From assembly GCA_028023455.1 (NCBI GenBank), contig JAQFVV010000143.1, positions 1 to 64,000 on the forward strand: a DNA stretch of 64,000 nt, read 5' to 3'. This document shows, in pieces, positions 12,613-24,254 of this stretch. The notes beneath the pieces are model-generated. The model was not told the origin of the DNA, made no database searches, and saw nothing but the letters and a program-made list of their open reading frames with translations. Position numbers and translations under genes: made by a program. How positions within the stretch are numbered: the first letter of the stretch is position 1; each line of letters starts with the position of its first letter. Source of the DNA: Epiperipatus broadwayi. Taxonomy: Eukaryota; Onychophora; Udeonychophora; Euonychophora; Peripatidae.

Positions 12613-14340
12613 ACTGATGATAGCAAATAGCTTTAAATCATGATCTGAAAGTGGAATTAAAGTTAAGAGATAGTGAATGCATGCTCTGACATTTATGTAA
12701 ACATACGCTTGATGGTGTTTTTGGTAGAACGACATCTGTTGACATAAATACAAGCGTTAGCAAGTTTTTAACTTGTTTTTTGTTTTTCATAAATGTACCT
12801 TTGAGGTCTTTCTAGCAATAATATATATTGTAGAGGCTTCTACTATGTGGTGATGCTGAACTGAGATCAGACCCATGTAGCTATCTGGCTTGCTATGCTG
12901 AGTTTGAAGACATCACATGTCTAAAAGATTCACGCTTACAAGCTGAATAGAAACTGTTTCATAAATGCTCAGAGTTTGTGTTTAGATCTAGTTTCTAAAA
13001 TTCCTGTCTTTCACTGATGATAGTAAATAGCTTGAAATCATGATCTGAAAGTGGAATTAAAGTTAAGAGATAGTGAATGCATGCTCTGACGTTTATGTAA
13101 ACATATGCTTGATGGTGTTTTTGGTAGAACGACATCTGTTGACATAAATACAAGCGTTAGCAAGTTTTTAACTTGTTTTTTGTTTTTCATAAATGTACCT
13201 TTGAGGTCTTTCTAGCAATGATATATATTGCAGAGGCTTCTACTATGTGGTGATGCTGAACTGAGATCAGATCCATGTAGCTATCTGGCTTGCTATGCTG
13301 AGTTTGAAGACATTACGTGTCTAAAAGATTCACGCTTGCAAGCTGAATAGAAACTGTTTCATAAACGCTCAGAGTTTGTGTTTAGATCTAGTTTTTAAAA
13401 TTCCTTTCTTTCACTGATGATAGCAAATAGCTTGAAATCATGATCTGAAAGTGGAATTAAAGTTAGAGATAGTGAATGCATGCTCTGACATTTATGTAAA
13501 CATACGCTTGATAGTGTTTTTGGTAGAACGCCATCTGTTGACATAAATACAAGCGTTAGCAAGTTTTTAACTTGTTTTTTGTTTTTTATAAATGTACCTT
13601 TGAGGTCTTTCTGGCAATGATATATATTGCAGAGGCTTCTACTATGTGGTGATGCTGAACTGAGATCAGACCCATAATAGCTATCTGGCTTGCTATGCTG
13701 AGTTTGAAGACATTACATGTCTAAAAGATTCACACTTGCAAGCTGAATAGAAACTGTTTCATAAACGCTCAGAGTTTGTGTTTAGATCTAGTTTCTAAAA
13801 TTCCTGTCTTTCACTGATGGTAGAAAATAGCTTGAAATCATGATCTGAATGTGGAATTAAAGTTAGAGATAGTAAATGCATGCTCTGACGTTTATGTAAA
13901 CATACGCTTGACGGTGTTTTTGGTAGAACACCATCTGTTGACATAAATACAAGCGTTAGCAAGTTTTTAACTTGGTTTTTGTTTTTCATAAATGTACCTT
14001 TGAAGTCTTTCTAGCAATGATATATATTGCAGAGACTTCTACTATGTGGTGATGCTGAACTGAGATCAGACCCATGTAGCTATCTGGCTTGCTATGCTGA
14101 GTTTGAAGACATTACGTGGCTAAAAGATTCACACTTGCAAGCTGAATAGAAACTGTTTCATAAACGCTCAGAGTTTGTGTTTAGATCTGGTTTCTAAAAT
14201 TCCTGTCTTTCACTGATGATAGCAAATAGCTTGAAATCATGATCTGAAAGTGGAATTAAAGTTAGAGATAGTGAATGCATGCTCTGACGTTTATGTAAAC
14301 ATACGCTTGACAGTGTTTTTGGTAGAATGCCATCTGTTGA
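12613..14340. repeat. Tandem satellite, ~400-bp monomer, 4 full copies plus a partial
   Basis: Monomers start at CTGATGATAG or variants at 12614, 13014, 13414, 13814 and 14213, a period of 399-400 bp. The last copy breaks off near 14340 inside CATCTGTTGACATA, where a TATATATA stretch begins. Monomers differ by a few percent. No ORF spans a monomer. Together with the truncated monomer at 2110-2350 this is one array interrupted by the LTR element. Confidence 0.95.
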
Positions 14341-17300
14341 CATATATATATATGAAAGGAAAGGGTGGGAAATATTGTTTTTATCTTATAAAATAAAATA
14401 TTGTAATTTTATATGTAATATTTATTTTAATGTATATATTTTGTTTTATATCAAAATGTACCAAAATGGTGAAAAGGAAATGCAATTGATGAAAAGGTTC
14501 TGGAAATCATTCACTATTAGATTGTACAAAAATGCGAAAGCTAATAAGTCTAATTATAACATTTTATTTTAAATTAAAATCACTTGAAACTTTCATTAGT
14601 AACCACTAATGGAAATTTACATTGTTTATAAGAAAGTTCTAGAAATAGATTCATGCCTTATCAACATTTGCATCTTTCTCAACAATGGGATTAAGAAAAT
14701 CTATTGGATATAGCCTCAGGTAGTGAGCTAAAAGCATTCCTGAAATGTGTCTGAATCAGTATAAATGGAGCCAAATTTAGTTATGAAAAAAAAAAAAGGT
14801 TTGTGAGCTATTGCCAGCATCCTCCATGCCAGTTGAATTTCTAAAATGTTCGAGTAGAGGGACCCAAACCATATTTCCTCAGTCTCTGAGACGGTCTCCT
14901 TGCCATGCTTCAATGTAGCTCCTACCATTCACAAATGTCTGAGCTGTTAAAAAAGTGCAGAGGCCAAGAAAAAATGTATTTAATCTAATCAGAATCTGCC
15001 TGCCCCAAAAATCAAAGAATGCCCACCAAGATTAGATCCATCCATACCATCACTCCAGAGGATCACAAGGTAATAATTCCAAGAGTTATCTTAGTTGCCT
15101 TCCCCTGTTTATAACTAGTTAATTGTAAAATTAATGCTTTTCTCTGTAATGTTTCTCTATACATTAACTCGCTGACCAACGAGTACTTTAAAATAATTAT
15201 ATCATTGTTGTACATTGATTCTTTATAACCCTATTTAATCATAATGTATACTTACTAATCTTACTCATGCTTCTTACAATATATGTAATTTAGTGTGATA
15301 GTAACTTACAATTATTAATATTTTTTATATTTCTTGATTTGTATAACACCTGTCAATCAAACCCAATCTCACGAACTTCATGTCTGTTTTAATCCCGTTC
15401 TAAAAGGGGGGGGGTGTATTTAATTATTTGATCTTTATTCATTTTTAAAATAGCTCATGAGGTTGAGTTTTCTTTCGAATAGATATATGCATTCAGAATA
15501 ATTTATGGCTACTTTATTGAAAACTTATAAATATAATTTTTCAATCTGGGTGGACTTTGGTGTCCATTTTGTTTTATTGCTTTATGTTTAAATCCTCGCC
15601 AAAATTCTGGCGATTAATTGATTGTATTCTTAAAGTAAATGGGAGTAGTTTCAAAAAGATGGGAGAAATGCACATTTCAGTAGTTAAAATTTTCTTTGCT
15701 TATTAATTATCATTATATATTGCATGGGTCATTATTTAAGCATATCATTACGAAGTGTATTAAACTATTTAAGGCTTTATTTTTTATTAAATTAAATCAT
15801 TCATTTCTTTATCATCATGTTGCTAGCATATGTCCGAATTAATTAATGATTTATACTTCATTGCTTTGATCGGATCCATCCATATCGTTGCTCCGGGGGA
15901 TCACAAAATCTCTCATCTTGTTTCGTATTCTTGTTCAAAACAGGAGTAGATAGCCATGCTCTGGAACAAGTGAACTAAAGTAGCAGAAGTTCTGTATGGG
16001 TTGCCATATGCCAGACCATAGCAACTTTCTACCTAACTGTCCATAAGGTATCACTCCATCAGAAGCATGGGAATACTCTCATCCAGTAGAATAATGATGA
16101 AGTATTCTATCAGCCAAAGATGCCGTATTTCCTTTCACTGACATATATGCTCGTACTGCCATTCTTTATAGTTAACTTCCTGTTTGATAAAAATAAATCA
16201 TAGTGATATGGTATAATGAACTAGTTTTGTCTTTAAATATTCTTTATTGGAGTTTCATAACCAATCTTGTTGAAGCTGCTCACCCTCCTTCAAATCAACT
16301 ATTCCCAGATCTAAAGTTTTGCTAATTATTTGAAATCTTTAAAATGTGGAAAATGAGTAACAAAATACTTAACTTAGCATACTTATAAATACCGATGTAT
16401 TCTCTTCATATGTTAGAAAGAAAAATAATAATTCTTTATAAATTTGTATGTTGTAATGCTAAGGGCAAAACATCAGAATTAACAAAATAGCAAAACCCCG
16501 TGTTACTAAATATATGTAAGATTTTTCAATTTGTATAATGTCCACCAACCATCCAGATAAACTGCTTGTATCAAAATAAATAAAATATGATTTCTGAGCA
16601 AAAGTTGATATGGTAATACCACACAATACCTATATATGTTATTCTATAAATAACTTAATGTATTTTCCTCAAATATTTGTAAATAAATGAAAGACTTATA
16701 TGCGTGAAGTTGGTAAATATATAATCACATTTAATCATGTTTGTTATAATAAATATTTATATATAAATTTAATTCAGTGTGTTCGAATTTTTATTAAATA
16801 ATATAAGTTTAGTTATATATGTCTTTAAATTATCTGTCAGGTTCACTCAATATCTCATTGATCATTATCATCAAACCAGATCTCATGTTTTTTGCAGTTG
16901 GACCGGGTCCAGAAATAAAGAATTTGCATTGCATCACTGCAGGTGTTGTCCATAGTGTTATAGATTTAGAGAATGGACAAATAGGTTAGAATCCATGAGT
17001 GTTCCTAACCTGTGTATCTCACGCATGAGTAGATTCAGGGTACTTTTGCTCAGATTCTAAGTCTGGTTGGATGGACATACATTTTTGACCACTACAATAT
17101 TTTGATAATCTTATTATTAATATCTACAACACTTATCATAGCATTAGCAAATTAATACAATGATATTGTTTTTATCACTGATGAATCCATGCTTATCAAA
17201 AAAAATTTCATTTTTATTTATATAAATATTGAACATTGAGGAAATAGATAATGTCTATCTTACTGTCTTATCTTTTATCTGTTTAGTTTTATAGGAAGAT

Positions 17301-17621
17301 TATTTAATATTACAAATATTCTTTGTTATTGGATATATTTTTTAATAATATTATTTTCCTTCCATCAACGCCTTTTTTACAAATAGTCAACAATATAATA
17401 CAATTTATTTTATTAAAAGTTTTTTCCAGCTCTATGGTAATAATATTAATATTTTCCCTGTTATATATATATCTTTGATAGCACTTCTCATCATTTTTAT
17501 TGCAATTCTTATTTCTCTACCTTTCTTAATGCAAATTGCTCTTTTTTATTTAAATGTATTTAATGTATCATAAATTGTAATTTTCACATGATCACCATCT
17601 CATGCTAGCACATAACTGTTA
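14341..17621. other. AT-rich sequence without recognised gene
   Basis: No gene I can defend. Less AT-rich islands lie at about 14600-15120, 15870-16160 and 16850-17090 and may be old repeats or non-coding exons. The only frame in the first (14728-14928, minus, 66 aa) has no recognised domain. A G run occurs at about 15406-15414. Confidence 0.5.
15035..15070. repeat. Short dispersed block shared with 15872-15907
   Basis: Both places read GATCCATCCATA, then CTCC, then GGATCACAA, with a few substitutions between. They lie 837 bp apart in direct orientation within the less AT-rich islands. This is probably the remnant of an old repeat pair; function unknown. Confidence 0.55.
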
Positions 17622-17878
17622 GTAAACAGGTGAAAACTCTATATAGTAGTGCCACCTTGTGCTAACCAGAGTAATCAGTGGATGCCATAAGATCTAAGCG
17701 CAGTGCTCTCAGATCCAAGGCTCCTCACTGATGAAGGCCACAAGCCAGAAACTAGTCTGGGGATATTGGATGAGTAGGCACTAGATAGGAATTTAATGCA
17801 CAAGCCTTCTGGCATCCATTGATTACTCTGGTTAGCACAAGGTGGCACTACTATATGGAGAGTTTTTGCTTGTTTAAA
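17622..17878. repeat. Foldback element with ~65-bp inverted arms enclosing a hammerhead-like core
   Basis: The left arm (about 17622-17690) contains AGTAGTGCCACCTTGTGCTA and CCAGAGTAATCAGTGGATGCC. The right arm (about 17810-17878) is its inverse with few mismatches. The 120-bp centre folds further by nested pairings (AGTGC 17702-17706 with GCACT 17778-17782; ATCCAA 17713-17718 with TTGGAT 17766-17771), so the whole unit can form one long hairpin topped by the ribozyme-like core. No ORF is present. It looks like a small non-autonomous mobile unit. Confidence 0.8.
17707..17775 (+). ncRNA. Type-I hammerhead-ribozyme-like motif
   Basis: The conserved core boxes are in order: CTGATGA (17728-17734), a small stem-loop GGC/GCC (stem II), GAAA (17748-17751), a very short stem III (C-TA-G), then the cleavage triplet GTC (17755-17757). 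Stem I is closed by TCCTCA (17722-17727) with TGGGGA (17758-17763) and continues after an internal loop as ATCCAA with TTGGAT. Short stem III with long stem I is typical of the type-I hammerheads known from Penelope-like elements and small retrozyme-like repeats in animals. A weak point is the A/A mismatch at the base of stem II, which could reduce or abolish cleavage. Confidence 0.6.
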
Positions 17879-20800
17879 TTGTAATTTTAAGAACTGTCAA
17901 TAAATAATGACATATTTTAAATATGTCTATTCAATACCTTCAATGGTAACTTAGTTACTTATGAATTTAAATTTATTGTTCCAAATCCTTACATTTTACT
18001 GCATTTATCTTTTTTTTGTAAAAAAAAATCACAATTGTACTGATTTCATTTTTAGTTCATAATATCAATTCCTTCAACAAACTTCCAACAATTTAAATGA
18101 AATCTCACCCATTCTCTGCACTTTACCTGATTTGATCTCAGCTTTGAAATTTGCCATTTTATTAACAAGATGAGGATTTATCAGTATTTTACCATATAAA
18201 TCATTTACATATTCTTACTATTTTTTATGTTTATCTTCTCTACAGATGATCTTGATATTTGTGCTAGCCAGAGTATTATTCCCATATATAAATAACTTAA
18301 CTGTTATCGCACTAGAGCTATCTCAAGATCATAAGAATCCTAGGGACTGTGAACAAAAGAAAAAATAAATATATAAAGTTACTCTATTTTAATTTGAATA
18401 GTTTTTCTGGTGTAATTTACAAATCCCTAAAACACTATATTATAATGAAACCAAGTCTCACATACCACCAATTCATAGAATAGATGTCTGGAGGAATAGA
18501 CATTAACACTTATTTTTTTAATAATTATTTGATAAATCAACTAATAAATAATAAAGAATAGTGAGGAAAAATATAATTCAAACTCTCATACATAATATCA
18601 AAAAAATATAATTTCATATAGCAAAAACAGTTGATTTTTGTTATAAAATACTAATTAACTTTTACTTTTTGGTTTAGTTCCCTTTACAATATCTCACAAA
18701 TAAGAGATAAGAAAATTTTAAATTAGCTAAAACTCTTTTTATAATTTTGAAGAGAAAACCTAATGAATACAAAAAACAAGTTTAAAAAAATTAATAAAAA
18801 TTATTCATTATTACCAATTATTATTTATATTAAAACTTATTTATAAATGTAAATATGCAAACTACCATACCTTTCTACTATAATTTGTTTGACTTTTGAG
18901 ACCTTTGGTAATTGTAATTTTCAGTTTTCTTACATATTAGCTTCCATTACTAAGTTTAAACAATCTTTTTTAAAAAGTTTTATTAACTTTTCTTTTTGTA
19001 GATTCAAATTTCCATTATGATAACTTCTCTATGAACACAGATTTCCAGAGTAATTTACATAGTTAAATTTATACATTCTTATAAAAAATATCTTTAAGTT
19101 TTACACAGGTTGAATCTGTCCATTTTTTCTATCTAATAATTTGTAGGTCAGGTTAATACATAGAATAAGATAGTCATGCTTTTGGATCAAAACAAAACAT
19201 GTTTCTGATTTTTTGAGGGCTATTCTTCTACATTTTCTTTTTGTAAATAGACTACATGGTGAGGTTTGATGATGCTCAGCTTCTAGCTACATCATAGCAC
19301 ATGGTTTTTCTCAAATTTATTTTAAAAATAATTTTTAATGAGTAGTGAGATAAATCTCCAGTTTACAAAATTATTCCTCACTTTCACTTCACAGATGAAC
19401 TGCAACTATTATTTTCTCTATTAGCTGAATCAAGCATTATTGTTTCTCACAAGACACAGTTCTATTGTTTGAACCTGCACCCATATGATTTCTTTGAAAA
19501 ATTCTGTATCCCATTTAATTACAACTTATCTCAGTGATGACAGCATTAAATCCTAACCAATTGAGTCTATTTTTATAAAAGATTATTTGGTTATTTTCTT
19601 TTTTTTTCTTTTAATTAAAAAATTTCAATCATATAAAAAACCTCTATAGTTACATTTTTAAAAAAATTTCCAATGACAAAATAATTATATAAAACATTTT
19701 TAATTATTTATAGAAAGTGAAAGGGGGGGGGGACAACTTTAATTAATTAAAACAGAATTTCTTATCAAAAAAGTTAAAAACTTATTTTTTAAAAAAAAAA
19801 TCTGACAAAGGGTAGATAAAATTTTACTTATTTAATTCTTATTATTTTTTAAAAAGTTAAAATTAATCAATAAATTACTAAACAGAAAAAAATATTTTCT
19901 TATTACTTTTTAAAAAAAATTAAAACTAGTAGATAAAATTACTGAAGACAGAAAATAAGAAATCTTATTTGTTTTAATATTTTTTATACTTTATTTTATT
20001 TTTATACTTTATTTTTTTAGCAATGTACAAATATTTACATTCTCATTCTTTAAAACTGTTTGGATTTTTCATATTATTCAAGAAATGAAAATATTTCAAT
20101 AAGTTATTGTTATTTCCCATTGCAAATTTACTTTAATTTAATAAACTTGTAATATTTGACATAGTCAGAGCTGTCCTTTGTATATAATATTTAAATACCT
20201 CTCCCTTAAAGTAATGAGACAATGAAATGGAAATGTACATTTCATTTCCCATTATTTTAAATTTACATTCTTAATTTTCATATTATTACTAGTGCTGTAT
20301 AATGCTATAGGGATGTTCAAGTAAATCTTTCAGTCTATGCTAACTGTTGATTGATCTTCACCATGCTTGAATTTCTTCACTTGATTTGAGCTGTGATAGG
20401 GTGGTGACAAATTCTAGTTCATATTGATTCTATTGTTAGTATTATGAATTATTTTTGTTTTCTTTGAACTACAAGTAATCTTTCTTCTTTCCTCTGCTTC
20501 CTCTCATGGATTATGTCTATTTTTAATAAGTCTATCATTTGTATCACCTTTATCTCTCATTTTCTGTAATTCTTTACTTTGAATGTTGGAGGGCCTATAA
20601 TCCCTTCTTTCTAATTTTTTATGAGTTTGTTGCCTCTGCATTTTTATTATCTACTCAATACTTCTTTTGTCACCACACATAATCTTTTGATTTATCTTAT
20701 GTGATAAGTTATACCTAATAATTTTTATTATTTGAAAATTTTACATAGAAGCAGTGGTCAATACTTTTAGTTGCAATATCTGGGCTTGCAAAATCTGAAT

Positions 20801-23650
20801 ATAGATATTTCTGATATCTATTCAGTATTTTGGTTGATACTTCACTTTTCCTTTTTTTTTTTTTTTGCCTTTTGGACTGCCCTCTTAATTTCTTCTTTGC
20901 ATTCTTCATTATTATTTCCATATTCTTTTGTTTATTTTTTTATATTTTTCTCCAACTGTTTTAATCCATTTATCTTTTTGGTCTAATCCTGTTGTTTATC
21001 TATAATATAAGCTATTATTTCAGTTATTTAGTGTATAACATCCTACATATGATATTTAACATCTTGTGTTTGCTTATCCTGTTCCTTTTTATTCTCCTCC
21101 ATTATTTGGGTAATATTATTGTTATTTTCATGAACTCTTTCTTTCTTTTGATTGTCATCATTTTTTTTATTGCTTTCCTCTTTTTTCTTTAGCAGCATTT
21201 AAACTTCTTTTTCTCTCTTTTTATTATCTTCTTTTCTTTGCTCTTTCATTTTTCTAAATATGGTTTGATTCACTTATTCATCTCCATTGTATCCATGAAA
21301 TACTTTAAGCTCCAAGTTACTATACTCAAGGATTACATTTACAAGTATAGTTTTGCTACCATTGACCTAAAGGGTTTTTTTAGGATGGCTTCAACTCAAA
21401 CTGTTTTCATTTATGTATTGGTTTAAAGGTACAGATAGTTTCTTAAATATGTACTGCCTTTTTCTACATGGAAAATCACTCCATATTATTTTCTTTAATC
21501 TGACTTGGCCAAAGTTAGCTTCTGTCTATAATATATATATATAAGATGAATAAATAATAAATATGGCTGAAATTATATGTTTAATGATCTGCTAAGGCAA
21601 CTTTCAACATGGAGCAGTGGTCCTTAGTTTTAGAATCTGATCATTGCATAAAACCATGTAGAGCAATTATTAAGTTGAAATACTTTATAAAATTCACCAC
21701 TTTATTTTTCCAAAGACTATTACATGAAAAATTAATTAGTGCTTAATTATTGCATTCAGTTATAATGACTAATTATGGATTTATATGTCTATTTATGTTA
21801 AAAATCCTTATCAGAAGGCTGTTTGGATAACTAGGCAATGATAACACTTAATCATTGCCATTGCTTAATATTGTTACTATAATTTATTATAGCATATTAA
21901 CCATAAACTTTAAGAAGCTATTTAAATAACATGCATACATGTATATATTCAAATGAACATGCATATATATCACTATGTGTGCCAAGTAGTTATTTAAGAT
22001 AGGATATAATATAAATTGGTTAAATATGAACAATAAGATATAAAAAGAAAACTTGCGATTAAAAAAAAATAAGGAAGATAAATTATTATGAGAGATAATG
22101 AGTTGAAAATAAAAAACCAGAATACAATTGTAAAAAAGAAAATATTTGAAAATTTATGCCGGGATTGGTTTTTATTATACAATTTTCAAAATATTTTTTA
22201 AGAATAATAATTGTTTTTGAATATTATTATAAATTCTGAATTTCTTGTTGCTTTGAACTTTGACAATAAATATAAATCTTTGGAAGTTGATGGAATTTTT
22301 AAGGTCTTATAGCTTTGTGTGTGTGTGTGTTTAATGCAAACAATTTACCATTGACAGGTATAGAAAGGATTATATTTTTCTTCTTTAAGTTACAACATTT
22401 TTCCATTTGTAGCCTCTATGTGCCTTTCTTTTTTTTTAATCAATCCAGAAACATAAATCAATCTTCAACGAAAATGATTTTATTTTACACTAACTTGTTT
22501 TAATAGGTAAAAAATTGACTCTTATATAGTCTTAGAATATGTACGATTCTTTCTTCCAACTCTTATATTTTTATTATTTTATAACAATATGTCATTTTAT
22601 CTAGTACTGTATTAAATGTATTAAATAATATTCATCTAATTCAAAAAATTTATTAATTATTTTTATGTTGAATTCCATAGAATGCCCATTGTTAGATATT
22701 TTATTGTTATCTAGGAATTTTTTTTTTTTTACCAATACTTATATAATAGACTTTTATTAAATTTTCCATATTAAAATATTCTTAAAATAGATGTATTATA
22801 AGTATTAATATACATGCAATCAATCTAAGGGTGTCATGGTGCCAGGAGAAAAATGTAAGATAAATTGTTTGTATGCTTTCGATTTTTTTTTTAAATAGAT
22901 GTTCCATAGTGAACACAACTAATATTAGTCAATATTATGCCAATAATTGGATATTTAGCTATTCTTAGCTAGATAAATAAGAAACTTCACAAATCCCTGA
23001 CACCCAACAACTGAAGAGTCTAGTAATGCATTTTTATTCACTGTTTTCTATGCAAAGCTGAGGATGGAAATTTTAGACAGGCCTTTTTTCTGCAATGATC
23101 TATTTAAAGGCATTACTTTTTATCTGTCTTTCAGTATTTTTTAAATAAATAATAAACAAAATGTAGAAAAAAGTTGAAACTAGTCCATATTTTTGTTTGA
23201 TACTAGCCTTTCTTTCAAATGCTCCAGATTTTTTACCAATCATAATAATCTCTTTCATTCCATTATACAGAAATTCTAAATATTAATAAATTTGGATGAA
23301 GTCCAGATAATTTCTCCACTGCTTCTTAACTGAATCAATTGCCTTGATCACATTGACAAAAATAATATATAAATCATGTATTTTCTCATAATACATCTTT
23401 GCATTTATTTTTTAACAAAACTCATACTGAAAGGGACTTCTTGATTTTCTAAAACCACACAGAATTTCTTGTAACTATTCAACTCTGATTGAAAAGCTAG
23501 TTTATAAAATTCAAAATAATTTTTATGAATGTATAACAATGATATTCCATAATAATTATTGTAGACTTTTTTATTCCCTTTATTTTTTCTTAATAAAGCA
23601 TTCTTAAGATCTACTGTCAAACATATCCCTAGTATTTGTATTTTTATATT
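17879..23650. other. Very AT-rich sequence, no gene seen
   Basis: Long gene-free stretch. A G run of 10 occurs at about 19722-19731. Minus-strand frames at 20715-21430 are rich in Lys, Asn and Glu but interrupted by many stops and show no motif, so they are most likely compositional. A short (GT)n lies at about 22317-22331. Confidence 0.5.
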
Positions 23651-24254
23651 GGACTATTTTCATCATCTAATATGAGTATTAAATGTTTTTAGAAAAATTT
23701 AATTTTATTTAAATATTCCAAATACATTCAACTGTTTGTAATACCACATCAAATAGGTTAGTATATGCACAATGTTTCAAAAGCTATTATTCTCCCCTCT
23801 TCTTCAGGTGTTACTAGCTTGACCAGTGAGAGTACTAGCATGGGATTCAAACCTGTACCCTTAGATTCTTGAGTATTGAATTTTAAGGTAATGCTCTAAC
23901 CGAGTGAATTTTAAGGTAATTCTGTAACCAACTGAGTGAATTTTAAGGTAATGCTCTAACCAACTGAGTGAATTTTAGGTAACACTCTAACAAACTGAGC
24001 GGTTGGCTCAGTTGGTTAGTGTGCTAGCTTAAAATTCAATACTTAAGAATATAAGGCTCCACATGCTACTATTGTCACTGGTCAGGCCAGCAACACCCAA
24101 AGAAGAGGAGAGAATAATACCTTCTCATAACAATGTGCATATACTAACCTGTTTGATGTGCTATTACTAACAGTTGAATGTATTTGGAATATTTAAATAA
24201 AGTTAATTTTTTCTAAAGACATTCAATACTCATATTAGATGATGGAAACAATCC
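23651..24254. mobile_element. Head-to-head pair of tRNA-derived SINE-like units (large inverted repeat)
   Basis: The left arm, about 23651-23880, is inverted in the right arm, about 24020-24254, with mismatches: TATTCCAAATACATTCAACTG on the left has its complement on the right, and both arms carry the CACTGGTCA body motif. Read on the minus strand, the left unit has a box-A-like CAGTTGGTTAGAGC followed by a box-B-like GGTTTGAATCCC, as in a tRNA-derived pol III promoter. On the plus strand the right unit has GGCTCAGTTGGTTAG. Between the arms the box-A segment (GAATTTTAAGGTAATGCTCTAACC-like, about 32 bp) is repeated three to four times (about 23877-24000). Confidence 0.7.

Larger units (their letters stand above)
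2347..12616 (-). mobile_element. LTR retroelement with giant 3.26-kb LTRs and no pol (LARD-like)
   Basis: Seen directly: two direct repeats, 2351-5610 and 9351-12612, nearly identical (differences are scattered single bases and 1-2 base indels). Each begins TGTAACAG and ends CTGTTTCA, giving TG...CA ends with an almost perfect 8-bp terminal inversion. The 4-bp word ACTG flanks both outer ends (2347-2350, 12613-12616). The purine run GGGGAAA lies directly against the 5610 repeat when read on the minus strand, as a polypurine tract should, and the only long interior reading frame is also on the minus strand. Orientation is therefore minus, with the 5' LTR at 9351-12612. The 3740-bp interior lacks any visible protease, RT, RNase H or integrase. 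A tRNA primer site next to the 5' LTR is not obvious. The best class is a large non-autonomous LTR element; mobilisation by an autonomous relative elsewhere is inference. Confidence 0.85.

Noticed and set aside
20715-21430. Lys/Asn/Glu-rich minus-strand frames as a decayed gene
   Set aside because: Multiple stops, no motif, and composition fully explained by AT-rich sequence.
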